64,000 nucleotides of DNA, taken from positions 310,001 through 374,000 of the forward strand of contig NZ_PDFK01000001.1 of NCBI RefSeq assembly GCF_002845985.1, in the 5' to 3' direction. Below are positions 42,518-50,992 of the stretch, piece by piece. The translations under genes were made by a program, and so were the position numbers. The stretch's first letter is position 1, and every line of letters starts with the position of its first letter. The notes under the pieces were generated by a model. The model ran no database searches, had not been told where the DNA came from, and was given only the letters and a program-made list of their open reading frames with translations. This stretch comes from Lysinibacillus fusiformis. GTDB taxonomy: Bacteria; Bacillota; Bacilli; Bacillales_A; Planococcaceae.

Positions 42518-43033
42518 TTAGTGTCTTGGCTGTGCAAAGCGCATCCTGCACATCGACCAATTTAAGCTTGTATACTGGATTTCGTCATGGATATCCCACA
42601 AGCGATCCACTATTCGCAATTCAACACTCCGTTCCAATAATGCTTTAGCTATATCGTTAACCTCAGAGACATTAATGGGCATTTGTATTAATTCACTTGT
42701 ATAATAACCTGCATTATCATCCAGTAATGTGAATCCATTACTATCAAACTCATATAGGTAAAGTCTCGTATTCTTCAATACTTCAAACCATTTGTTTTCA
42801 ATGACCACTACATGAGAAGCTTGTGCTAAATAATGCCCTCTATCTTGCTCTGTTGTTTGTACCCCTGCATGAAAGCAAACACGAGGACAATCTCTCGGCG
42901 TTAAATAATTTGGCAAGCATCTCTCATTGATGGCCCATACAAGCCCTTTGGTTGCATCTAAATCTGCTCGCTCAGGTAGTCGAGGATGAAACATCGTAAT
43001 AGTAGGGTTCTCACTGACATGAAATAAACGCAT
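42518..43033 (-). CDS. DUF6886-like protein
   Basis: A 171-residue cytoplasmic protein starting MRLFHVSENPTITMFHPRLP, with VWAINERCLPNYLTPRDCPR and VVVIENKWFEVLKNTRLYLY. The pattern resembles the DUF6886 family, whose function is unknown; similarity to ADP-ribosyl-type folds (HVSE...F.PR) is only a guess. It follows the methyltransferase gene by 14 bp and shares its transcript. AGGAGAG lies before the ATG. Confidence 0.75.
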   Translation of the reverse strand: MRLFHVSENPTITMFHPRLPERADLDATKGLVWAINERCLPNYLTPRDCPRVCFHAGVQTTEQDRGHYLAQASHVVVIENKWFEVLKNTRLYLYEFDSNGFTLLDDNAGYYTSELIQMPINVSEVNDIAKALLERSVELRIVDRLWDIHDEIQYTSLNWSMCRMRFAQPRH

Positions 43034-43047
43034 GGATTCACTCTCCT

Positions 43048-43788
43048 TTATTTTCTAAGTTTAAAGACGATAAAATCTGCACAATGCAAATCTTCCTCAA
43101 ATTGAGGATACTTCTCTAGCATGTCTTGTGATGGCTTTGGCTCTACAATAGCTTCAATGGTAAAGCCACTTTGAATAATGGCTTGCACATAGCTTGTTAA
43201 TGTACGGTGATACAGCACAATTGAGGGGTCAGCATCTAGTTGTTGGTAAACCCCTTCATAAAAATAACGCTGGATTTTCCAATACTGTTGATCTAGCTGC
43301 TCATGTCTTATCCATCCACTATTTGGTGTCACAAAACATGGATGCAGAATTGAAAAAATAAAAATGCTATTAGGTTTCAAAAGACGATACATTTCATGCA
43401 ATGCAGCCTTGTAGTCCTCTAAATCTTGAAGAACCATATTTGACACAATACCATCAAATTGCTCATCTGCTAGAAACGCTAAATTTTCACAGTTCCCGTG
43501 TAAAAATTGAATAGCTTCCTGCTGTTGTGTTCTTTCCATAGCAATATCCAGCATTTTTTGTGAAAAATCAACAGCCGTTACGCTTGCCCCTTTCTTCGCT
43601 AGTAACCTACTTAAATATCCTTCTCCACATCCTGCATCTAATACATGCTTTCCATCTAGCCCTTCCAGTAAAGAAAAGATGGTGGGATTTAACAGTACTA
43701 CACGATGATTGTCACCCTGCTCATCGTAGGTAGCTGTATACCGCTCTGCATATTGATTCCAACGTTGAATAGCTTGTTCTGTGTTCAT
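43048..43788 (-). CDS. class I SAM-dependent methyltransferase
   Basis: A 246-residue methyltransferase of the UbiE/Methyltransf_11 type: SAM motif I HVLDAGCGEGYLSRLL (about 49-64), acidic VTAVDFSQKMLDIA, motif II FDGIVSNMVLQDLEDY and a C-terminal substrate domain (SWIFIFSILHPCFVTPNSGW region). The substrate is probably a small molecule but cannot be told. ATG 43788 has GGGGA 6 bases upstream; a TTG at 43806 is less likely. A decayed piece of a paralogous copy lies 1.2 kb downstream. Confidence 0.88.
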   Translation of the reverse strand: MNTEQAIQRWNQYAERYTATYDEQGDNHRVVLLNPTIFSLLEGLDGKHVLDAGCGEGYLSRLLAKKGASVTAVDFSQKMLDIAMERTQQQEAIQFLHGNCENLAFLADEQFDGIVSNMVLQDLEDYKAALHEMYRLLKPNSIFIFSILHPCFVTPNSGWIRHEQLDQQYWKIQRYFYEGVYQQLDADPSIVLYHRTLTSYVQAIIQSGFTIEAIVEPKPSQDMLEKYPQFEEDLHCADFIVFKLRK

Positions 43789-43934
43789 ATAAAGTCCCCA
43801 TTTCAATGTAGAATCGTAACGTTACGTCCTTTGTGCACTTATCTATTTTTCCATATAAAGAAAAAAATATATAGACTTTTATTATATTTTTTAATATCAT
43901 GTAGATAGAGGCACGGCTTCTTTAAGTAAATGAT

Positions 43935-43967
43935 AAAGCCAGAAATCCAAATAGGATTTCTGGCTTT
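43935..43967 (-). terminator. terminator after the second MFS gene
   Basis: AAAGCCAGAAATCC and GGATTTCTGGCTTT form a perfect 14-bp stem with a 5-base loop, flanked by A/T runs, 7 bp past the MFS stop. Confidence 0.88.
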
Positions 43968-43973
43968 TATGCG

Positions 43974-45158
43974 CTATATAGAAATTGTATGTTCTGCAGC
44001 AGCTTCTTTTTTTACAGTTAGCCATCTACCAATTACCATAACGAGCAATGCAAGAAACACGATGACACCAGCAAATACAAGTGCTGCTTTATAGCTACTA
44101 TAAACTTCAACCAGCTTTCCTGCGACGATCGGTCCGATAATTTGTCCAAAAGCATAAAAGGTTGTTAATAAAGATACAACAAAACCGCTCTGTGTCGGGA
44201 AAAGCTGTCGTGCATAGGAAGTAGTTAACGTGACAATTCCTACAAAGGTCAGACCAAATAAAAATGATGCTAACAATACGCTCCATACAGTTTGTGAAAA
44301 TACGGGTAATAGGATGCCAATCACTTGAAGTATGTATGCCACAAACAAAATTTTTATCGCTGAAAACTTCTCCAATAAGACCGTCCAAACAGGTGCTGAT
44401 GGAATAGCTGCAAGTCCCACAATAACCCAGCTGTAAGAGGAGTAAGCTTGGAGAGAAGGGATATTATGAATAATATCAACCAAAAAAGTACCTGTAATAA
44501 TATAGCCTAATCCCTCTAAGCCATAGGATAGAATCAGCCATGGCATAAAGCCTCTTGTCATTTTGGTATCGAGCGTTTTCATCACTTTTATGCTGTCTTG
44601 AACCTCTAAATTTCTCCACAGAATAAAGGTAATGAGTAAAAAGATAGCTGATAGCATACCTAAACCTAGCCATGTTCCCTCCCAAGCAAATTTCGCTTCT
44701 ATTGTAGGAACACATAAGCCAGAAATAGCAATTCCCAAACCAATGCCACTAAATACATAGCCAGACCATCGCGATAATGAATGTCTCGCCAAATAATCCA
44801 TCATAATGCTAGACGTTAAAACAAAAATAAGCCCACCTGTAATGCCTGCGATTAAACGGAGAACTAGCCATACAGAATACACCTCTAGCAAGCCCATTAA
44901 TCCCACCGATAGAACATTGAAAACGACACTTGCCAATAAAATATTTTTACGTCGACGATGAATAAATCCTGCCCATAATGCGCCAATGAAATAGCCAATA
45001 TAATTGCTTGAAGCCAAAAATCCAGCCACCTCTAACGAAAATCCTACATCATGACGCATAAATGGCAAAATCGGTGTAAATGCAAATCGACTAATTCCCA
45101 TTGCGACAACTAGTAATAAAATTCCTCCAAAGACAACCCCCATATGCTGTCGAGTCAT
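43974..45158 (-). CDS. YbfB/YjiJ-family MFS transporter (second copy)
   Basis: A 394-residue 12-helix MFS permease. The N-terminal GISRFAFTPILPFMRHDVGF and FLASSNYIGYFIGALWAG align closely in pattern with the transporter at 5292-6473 (FSYTVILPYM; YLATSNYLGYLVGALVAG), making them paralogues. It is divergent from a LysR gene, as is the other copy. The substrate is unknown; export of a small organic compound is the usual inference. Confidence 0.9.
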   Translation of the reverse strand: MTRQHMGVVFGGILLLVVAMGISRFAFTPILPFMRHDVGFSLEVAGFLASSNYIGYFIGALWAGFIHRRRKNILLASVVFNVLSVGLMGLLEVYSVWLVLRLIAGITGGLIFVLTSSIMMDYLARHSLSRWSGYVFSGIGLGIAISGLCVPTIEAKFAWEGTWLGLGMLSAIFLLITFILWRNLEVQDSIKVMKTLDTKMTRGFMPWLILSYGLEGLGYIITGTFLVDIIHNIPSLQAYSSYSWVIVGLAAIPSAPVWTVLLEKFSAIKILFVAYILQVIGILLPVFSQTVWSVLLASFLFGLTFVGIVTLTTSYARQLFPTQSGFVVSLLTTFYAFGQIIGPIVAGKLVEVYSSYKAALVFAGVIVFLALLVMVIGRWLTVKKEAAAEHTISI

Positions 45159-45274
45159 TTTTATCCCCCTCCCCTTTTTCCTACTGTAATTATAAGGATA
45201 CAGAGCGTAAATTAATAAATCTAATATATAATGTATATAAAATCATAAAAAAAATTAATGAAAGGTGCTTGCAT

Positions 45275-46165
45275 ATGAATTTACACGCTTTACGGCTATT
45301 TACAAAGGTGGCTGAGCACAATAGTGTTTCCAAAGCGGCACAAACGCTTATGATTAGTCAGCCTGCTGTCACCATTCAAATACGAAATTTAGAAAAAGAG
45401 CTAGGTTTGACCCTGATAGAATCCAAAGGGAGAGGCATTGCATTAACACCAAATGGCACGTTTTTATATAAACAGGCACAGCGATTATTTGATTTAGAAA
45501 TCGATATTGAATATAAAATTGAACAACTGAAATATACAGGCAATGAGGAATTACAAATTGCCTCGACGCATGTGCCTTCCCATTTTTTACTGCCCAAATG
45601 GTTGGCTCATTTTAAACAAATTTATCCAGCAACAAATCTCCATTTAAAAACGGCTAATTCACAGCAAGTCATTGAGGAATTATTGCATTATAAAGCTGAC
45701 TTAGCCTTTATCGTTAAAGAAGATGGCCATCATCCTGATATTAATTATCAATTTCTGATGAATTTAGATTATTGGTTTATCGTGCCATACAGTCATCCAT
45801 TAGCAGGTCAAACGATTTCCCTCGCAGAACTTATGGAACAGCCCTTTGTGACAAGGGAAGACGGGAGTTCCACAAAAGAATATTTAAATGCTTTATGTAA
45901 AGTGCATAAAATTCCCCCACCGAAAGTAGGACTGCAACTAGATGGAATTAATGAATCGATCCATGCTATTGCAGCAGGTTTCGGAACAATGCTAGCTCCG
46001 TCCATAGCAGCTTCTAGCTTTATCCAGCAGCAACAAGTTGCCCGTGTTTTTATTAAGGATATTGATATTCAACGTCCTATCTATCTTTGTACACGAAAAA
46101 ATGAACAGCACCATTCCCCCTCCTTTCATAACTTTCTTCATATCATCAATGAATCCATTCTATAA
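45275..46165 (+). CDS. LysR-family regulator (second MFS/LysR pair)
   Basis: A 296-residue LysR protein. Winged helix 1-60 (LHALRLFTKVAEHNSVSKAA; MISQPAVTIQIRNLEKEL), effector domain from about 90 (EELQIASTHVPSHFLLPKWL), CysL/CbbR-like. ATG 45275 follows GAAAGGTG; the open frame to 45101 upstream has no ribosome site and would overlap the MFS gene. Likely controls the divergent MFS gene through the 116-bp gap. Confidence 0.9.
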   Translation: MNLHALRLFTKVAEHNSVSKAAQTLMISQPAVTIQIRNLEKELGLTLIESKGRGIALTPNGTFLYKQAQRLFDLEIDIEYKIEQLKYTGNEELQIASTHVPSHFLLPKWLAHFKQIYPATNLHLKTANSQQVIEELLHYKADLAFIVKEDGHHPDINYQFLMNLDYWFIVPYSHPLAGQTISLAELMEQPFVTREDGSSTKEYLNALCKVHKIPPPKVGLQLDGINESIHAIAAGFGTMLAPSIAASSFIQQQQVARVFIKDIDIQRPIYLCTRKNEQHHSPSFHNFLHIINESIL

Positions 46166-46167
46166 AA

Positions 46168-46195
46168 AGAAGGCACGCTAAAACATGTGCCTTCT
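46168..46195 (+). terminator. terminator after LysR gene
   Basis: AGAAGGCAC and GTGCCTTCT form a 9-bp perfect stem, loop of 10, with T/C-rich sequence after it, 3 bp past the stop. Confidence 0.75.
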
Positions 46196-46272
46196 TCTCA
46201 TCCATCAATGCTTGTCAAAGCTGTAAAAATGTAGTTGGACAGCTTCTTTTTTTCTTTCACAAACTCATTAAT

Positions 46273-46343
46273 ATTCGTTTTTTATAGACTTCATCGTTTG
46301 TATAGCCTATAATAATCCGTGTTATTATCTATAAACGAACATT
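46273..46343 (+). promoter_or_regulatory. promoter with PurBox-like sites
   Basis: TAGACT (46285-46290) and TATAAT (46308-46313), spaced 17, form a promoter. Around it are ATTCGTTTTTTAT (46273-46285, inverted) and ATAAACGAACATT (46331-46343), which match the CGAAC core of Bacillus PurR boxes. A third CGTTTGTATAG at 46295 pairs with CTATAAACG. PurR control of purine salvage would fit the genes downstream; box spacing is wider than the textbook case. Confidence 0.5.
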
Positions 46344-46355
46344 AAGGTGGTTTTT

Positions 46356-47723
46356 ATGACTGAATATACGTATATTTTCAAAGGGACAGCTTTTACTAGT
46401 AAATCTGCTACTGAAGTTCAAATTTTAAAAGATTATTTGTTTTTCATAAATGCTGACGGCATGATTGATAAAGCAGTCGGTCCAGAACGTACTGATTACC
46501 AACAACTATTAACTACATATCAACATCAACCTAATTTCCATCCATTAGCTGAAGGTCAATATTTCTTACCAGGATTTGTTGACTTGCACGTTCATGCACC
46601 ACAATGGGCACAATCGGGTACAGCCTTAGACATTCCACTTTATGACTGGCTAAACACCTATACGTTCCCAATCGAATCAAAATTTTCGGATTTAACGTTT
46701 GCACAAGAGGTTTACGAGGATTTAGTGAGCACGCTGCTTGCCAATGGCACAACAACATCCTTATATTTTGCGACAGTTCATAAAGAAGCTAGCATACTAT
46801 TAGCTAAAATTTGTGCTGAAAAGGGTCAACGTGGCCTTGTCGGAAAAGTGGTCATGGATGATCCTGAGCAAAATCCCGATTTTTATCGAGATGCAAACAC
46901 ACAAACCGCATTAGCTGATACAGAAGAGTTTATTTTAGCGGTAAAAGAATTAGCGAAAACAACTAAACAAGGTGTTTACCCCGTGGTCACACCTCGCTTT
47001 ATTCCAAGTTGTACAGATGATGCCTTAATGGGCTTAGGTGATTTAGCAGCGAAATATGATACTCATATTCAATCTCACTGTAGCGAAAGTGACTGGGAGC
47101 ATGGTTATGTCAAAGAGAGATTTAATAGCAATGATGCAGTAGCCTTACATGATTTTGGTTTATTAGGTGATAAATCGGTTATGGCTCATTGTAACTTTTT
47201 AAGTGATGATGATGCTCAATTATTTGCTGAAACAGGCACTGCCATTGGTCATTGTCCAATCTCTAATGCCTATTTTGCTAACAGTGTGATTCCAATCGCC
47301 CGCTTCCATGCAATGGGCATTGATATTGGATTAGGCTCAGATGTTTCAGGGGGATTTTCTCCAAGTCTTTTTGATAATGCAAGACAAGCTGTTATGTCAT
47401 CAAGAATGTTAGAGGATGGTGTCGATACAACCCTTGCAGCTGAAAAACGAGGTGTGCCAAATTCACGTATTACCATTAATGAAGCCTTCTATCTAGCCAC
47501 TGCTGGTGGTGGTGAAAGCTTAAGCCTTCCAATTGGGCGTTTACAAGAAAACTATACATGGGATGTACAAATTATAGATACAAAAATCCCTACTGCTAAG
47601 CTTCCAATTTTTGATCAAAAGGAAGATTTACTCGATATATTCCAAAAAATAATGTATCTTGTACGCCCAGAAAATATCCGTGAGGTATGGGTGCAAGGAA
47701 GTAAAGTTCATGCGAGAGACTAG
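46356..47723 (+). CDS. guaD: guanine deaminase
   Basis: A 455-residue amidohydrolase that converts guanine to xanthine and ammonia. Metal motifs: LPGFVDLHVHAPQW (HxH), the SHCSESDWEHGYV segment with the next His, MAHCNFLSDDD and the catalytic-metal Asp in GLGSDVSGGFSPS. PISNAYFANSVIP is typical of the guanine deaminase branch. ATG 46356 is chosen since AAGGTGG lies 5-11 bases upstream, overlapping the GTG alternative at 46347. Followed by a nucleobase permease in the same operon. Confidence 0.93.
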   Translation: MTEYTYIFKGTAFTSKSATEVQILKDYLFFINADGMIDKAVGPERTDYQQLLTTYQHQPNFHPLAEGQYFLPGFVDLHVHAPQWAQSGTALDIPLYDWLNTYTFPIESKFSDLTFAQEVYEDLVSTLLANGTTTSLYFATVHKEASILLAKICAEKGQRGLVGKVVMDDPEQNPDFYRDANTQTALADTEEFILAVKELAKTTKQGVYPVVTPRFIPSCTDDALMGLGDLAAKYDTHIQSHCSESDWEHGYVKERFNSNDAVALHDFGLLGDKSVMAHCNFLSDDDAQLFAETGTAIGHCPISNAYFANSVIPIARFHAMGIDIGLGSDVSGGFSPSLFDNARQAVMSSRMLEDGVDTTLAAEKRGVPNSRITINEAFYLATAGGGESLSLPIGRLQENYTWDVQIIDTKIPTAKLPIFDQKEDLLDIFQKIMYLVRPENIREVWVQGSKVHARD

Positions 47724-47771
47724 TCATTCTCTTATTCATTAAAAATCTATCATTTTGAGGTGTACAACTTC

Positions 47772-49121
47772 GTGAAAACGCAACATAGTAAACGAACAAA
47801 CGAAACAAGAAAAACACAATTAACCGTATTACCAGATGAAAAAATCTCGTTCAGCCAATCAGCTCTATTAGGTTTACAGCATGTCATGGCCATGGATGTT
47901 TACGTTGTGCCATTTTTAATTGCCATGCTCATTGGTCTACAAACAGGGCAGGCAGGTGCATTAATTCAATCCACCTTTATTGCGGCAGGAATTGCGACTA
48001 TTGTACAAACCCATTTTTGTATGAAATTACCGATGGCACAAGGCCCTTCCTATGTTCCACTAGGGGCTATTGTTGGAATCTATGCGGCAAGTGGCAGTGG
48101 TGATTTAGGCTGGAGCACTGTGCTAGGTGCCAGCTTAATCGGTGCTATTTGCGTCATTATTTTAGGCTATACAGGCATTTTCAATAAAATTGTTCAAACA
48201 TTTATTCCACCGATTGTTGGCGGTACGATTATCTTTGTTGTCGGTCTTTCCTTAATGCCTGTCGGTTTAAGTGATAATATTTTTAATGGAGCAGGTGCAT
48301 CCATTAATCAGAACATCTATTTAGCTTTGATTTCAGCCATTGTATTAATCATTTGTGTCATGTTAGGGACAGTCTTCCACCAAAAAGGGCGTCTATTCCG
48401 TATTGCATCTGTCATCATTGCCTTAATCGGCGGCAGTATTGCGGCAAATAGGATGGGTGTTTTAGATTTATCTCCTGTATCACAAGCAAAATGGTTTAGT
48501 ATGCCGCAAATTCCATTTGCAGATTTCGGCTTTAGCTTTAATATCTCAGCCATTATCACAATGGTCATTATTTATATTGTCTTAATGGCGGAAACAACAG
48601 GAACATGGTTTGCCATTAGCAATGTCATCGACAAACCATTAACAGATCAACAAATTAATCGAGGCGTTATTGGTGAAGGCATTGGCTGTTTTATTGCTTC
48701 ATTACTAGGCTCTACACCTGTGACGGGTTACTCTACAAATGCAGGTGTTATCTCAATTACAGGGATTGCGAGCCGTCGAGTATTTATAGCAGCAGGTATT
48801 TGGTTTATCATCTTCGGCTTCTCTGGTAAATTAGCGGCACTTATTTCAGCCATTCCTTCAGCAGTCATTGGTGGTGTATTTGTCATCGTCTGTGGCATTA
48901 TTGCCATCAGCGGATTACAGGTGATGAAAAATGAACATATTGGCGAAAAGGAAATGTATGTCATTGCGATTCCTGTCATTTTAACGTTAGCTCTGACATT
49001 ATTGCCTGATGATTTCCTTTATTCACTACCTACAACCGTTCAATATTTATTTGGATCGCCTATCGCAACCGCTGCGCTAGTAGCGATTTTCCTTAATAAA
49101 ATTCTACCAAGCTCAAAATAG
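47772..49121 (+). CDS. NCS2 purine/xanthine permease
   Basis: A permease of about 449 residues of the nucleobase:cation symporter-2 (UraA/PbuX) family with 12-14 helices. Marks: LLGLQHVMAMDVYVVPFLIA, GPSYVPLGAIVGIYAASG, MAETTGTWFAISNVID and STPVTGYSTNAGVISITGIA. The gene follows guanine deaminase by 48 bp, so purine (xanthine, guanine or urate) uptake is likely. The GTG at 47772 has GAGGTG 9 bases upstream. The TM10 motif deviates from the uracil-type FPxTxFxQN pattern, favouring purine-type substrates. Confidence 0.9.
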   Translation: MKTQHSKRTNETRKTQLTVLPDEKISFSQSALLGLQHVMAMDVYVVPFLIAMLIGLQTGQAGALIQSTFIAAGIATIVQTHFCMKLPMAQGPSYVPLGAIVGIYAASGSGDLGWSTVLGASLIGAICVIILGYTGIFNKIVQTFIPPIVGGTIIFVVGLSLMPVGLSDNIFNGAGASINQNIYLALISAIVLIICVMLGTVFHQKGRLFRIASVIIALIGGSIAANRMGVLDLSPVSQAKWFSMPQIPFADFGFSFNISAIITMVIIYIVLMAETTGTWFAISNVIDKPLTDQQINRGVIGEGIGCFIASLLGSTPVTGYSTNAGVISITGIASRRVFIAAGIWFIIFGFSGKLAALISAIPSAVIGGVFVIVCGIIAISGLQVMKNEHIGEKEMYVIAIPVILTLALTLLPDDFLYSLPTTVQYLFGSPIATAALVAIFLNKILPSSK

Positions 49122-49249
49122 CAAGTATCTACAATGCATAGCACCTCTAGTCCATTTGGATTGCAGGTGTTGTGCCTATTTATTTTCTAAAATTTCTGTT
49201 TCCTTCCCTGCTAATCTGTTATACTAGAGCAAAAAAGTAGGGATTCAGA

Positions 49250-50365
49250 ATGGTATATGATGTCATAATAGTTGGTGCTGGCTCCATGGGGATGGCGGCT
49301 GGTTATTATTTAGCAAAGAAAGGTAACAAAGTTCTTATGCTAGATGCCTTTACTCCCCCGCATGAAGAAGGTAGTCATCATGGAGATACAAGAATCATTC
49401 GCTTTGCTTATGGTGAAGGGGCTAGCTATGTACCTTTTGTAAAAAGAGCTGGTGAGCTTTGGCAAGAGCTAGAGTCTTTAGCCAATGAGAACTTATTTTT
49501 ACAAACTGGCGTAGTCAATATTGGAGAACCAACCTGTGACTTTATTCAGAATGTCAAGGCAAGCTCAGCACTCTATGATTTAGCACTCGAACATTATTCA
49601 GCAGCGGAAGCGATGAACAAATGGCCAGGGCTATTCTTGCCAGAAGATTTAGTGGCTTGCTTTGAGCCGACAGCAGGCGTCCTTCGGGTAGAAGCATGTA
49701 TTCGAGCATATCAAAAATTGGCGTTAGAGGCTGGTGCAAGCTTACAGACGAATGAAAAAGTACTTGCTATTCAAGCTGGAGAAATTGTACAGGTGCAAAC
49801 TGTACATAACCTTTACAAAGCAAAGCACTTAATAGTGACGGCTGGTGCATGGGCAACCGAGTTACTACAAACGATGGGCGTAACCATCCCAGTTACCCCA
49901 ACACGTAAAACGTTTGCATGGTTTGAGGCAGATGAGGAGCTTTATCGTGATGAAAATTTCCCAGCCTATTGCTTTGAATTTGCAGATTCAACCTACTACG
50001 GCTTTCCTAGTATTGATGGAGCAGGATTAAAACTTGGGCGACATGATGGTGGCGAAGTGATCAATCCAAATACTCCTTTGCGCCCATTTGATGATGCAGA
50101 TCTTGTTGATTTACAAAATTTCATTCATCAGTTTATGCCCAAGCATGGTGCAATAAAATACGGCAAAACATGCAAGTATTCGATGACTCCTGATGAAGAT
50201 TTTATAATTGACTTTTTGCCTAAACATCAAAATATTATTATTGCTGCAGGTTTTTCGGGCCATGGCTTTAAATTTAGTAGCGCTGTAGGGGAAGTACTAG
50301 CGGAATTAATTGTAGATGGCAAAAGTAAACAGGATTTATCAACCTTTAAGTTGAATCGATTTTAA
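49250..50365 (+). CDS. N-methyl amino acid oxidase (MTOX/SolA type)
   Basis: A 371-residue flavoenzyme of the DAO family, close in plan to N-methyl-L-tryptophan oxidase and monomeric sarcosine oxidase. FAD motif VIIVGAGSMGMAAGYYLAKK (4-23), EEGSHHGDTRIIRFAYGEG, and GKTCKYSMTPDEDFIIDFLP with the cysteine that covalently binds FAD, then AAGFSGHGFKFSSAVGE. It oxidises N-methyl amino acids to formaldehyde, amino acid and H2O2. Single gene with own terminator. Confidence 0.9.
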   Translation: MVYDVIIVGAGSMGMAAGYYLAKKGNKVLMLDAFTPPHEEGSHHGDTRIIRFAYGEGASYVPFVKRAGELWQELESLANENLFLQTGVVNIGEPTCDFIQNVKASSALYDLALEHYSAAEAMNKWPGLFLPEDLVACFEPTAGVLRVEACIRAYQKLALEAGASLQTNEKVLAIQAGEIVQVQTVHNLYKAKHLIVTAGAWATELLQTMGVTIPVTPTRKTFAWFEADEELYRDENFPAYCFEFADSTYYGFPSIDGAGLKLGRHDGGEVINPNTPLRPFDDADLVDLQNFIHQFMPKHGAIKYGKTCKYSMTPDEDFIIDFLPKHQNIIIAAGFSGHGFKFSSAVGEVLAELIVDGKSKQDLSTFKLNRF

Positions 50366-50371
50366 AAAAAT

Positions 50372-50413
50372 AAAGATTGGTACAACGAACGCATAATCGT
50401 TGTACCAATCTTT
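50372..50413. terminator. bidirectional terminator
   Basis: AAAGATTGGTACAACGA and TCGTTGTACCAATCTTT form a perfect 17-bp stem with an 8-base loop between two converging genes. Confidence 0.93.
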
Positions 50414-50976
50414 TATTTTTGTATCAGCACTTGAAACTCTTGCCAATCATATAAACGTGGAAGATTCACATGCTGGTTATAGGATTGATTTTTTAAAATC
50501 ACCTTAGTTGTCACATCATGAAGTGTTTCCAGCACTGTTGGTTTATCATCTACATAAACATCTAACGCAAGCTCTTTTATAATATTGACTTTTTCTGCAT
50601 CCTGCATTCCACAGAAAAAATGACCGTCCGTTATTGGAAAACCTTGCGCCTCCATCCATGCTTTTGTTTGTGTACAGTATTGTTTGGGACGAGATGTAAT
50701 ATAGTAAATATCATGCCCTTGCGCCGCTAGAGCTTGGAGCGTTTTTATTGCCCCCTCAAAAGAAGGACAGTCCGTAAAATAAATCTCCTCCATTGTACTA
50801 TTCCACATTGCATAACCTTCTTCGTCTGTTAAACCAAAAGGCTCATGTATTTCTACACGTTGTAAGGCTTGAAAGGTTTTAAAGGAAACATTTTTACCTA
50901 GTTTTTTATTATAGAGTAAAAAAGCGTGTGCTCGTAAATCAATTAAAGTGTCATCTATATCAAAGCCAAATTTCAT
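50413..50976 (-). CDS. HAD-type 5'-nucleotidase (NT5C/YqfW-like)
   Basis: A 187-residue HAD phosphatase. Catalytic motif I FDIDDTLID (4-12), motif II YYITSRPKQY and motif IV DVYVDDKPTVLE are intact, with a helical cap domain (30-80). It resembles 5'(3')-deoxyribonucleotidases. It is last in an operon with GTP cyclohydrolase II, RibD and a monooxygenase, starting 16 bp after the latter, so it could dephosphorylate the RibD product in that pathway. That role is inferred. Confidence 0.82.
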   Translation of the reverse strand: MKFGFDIDDTLIDLRAHAFLLYNKKLGKNVSFKTFQALQRVEIHEPFGLTDEEGYAMWNSTMEEIYFTDCPSFEGAIKTLQALAAQGHDIYYITSRPKQYCTQTKAWMEAQGFPITDGHFFCGMQDAEKVNIIKELALDVYVDDKPTVLETLHDVTTKVILKNQSYNQHVNLPRLYDWQEFQVLIQK

Positions 50977-50992
50977 CTAGTTGTTCGCCCTT

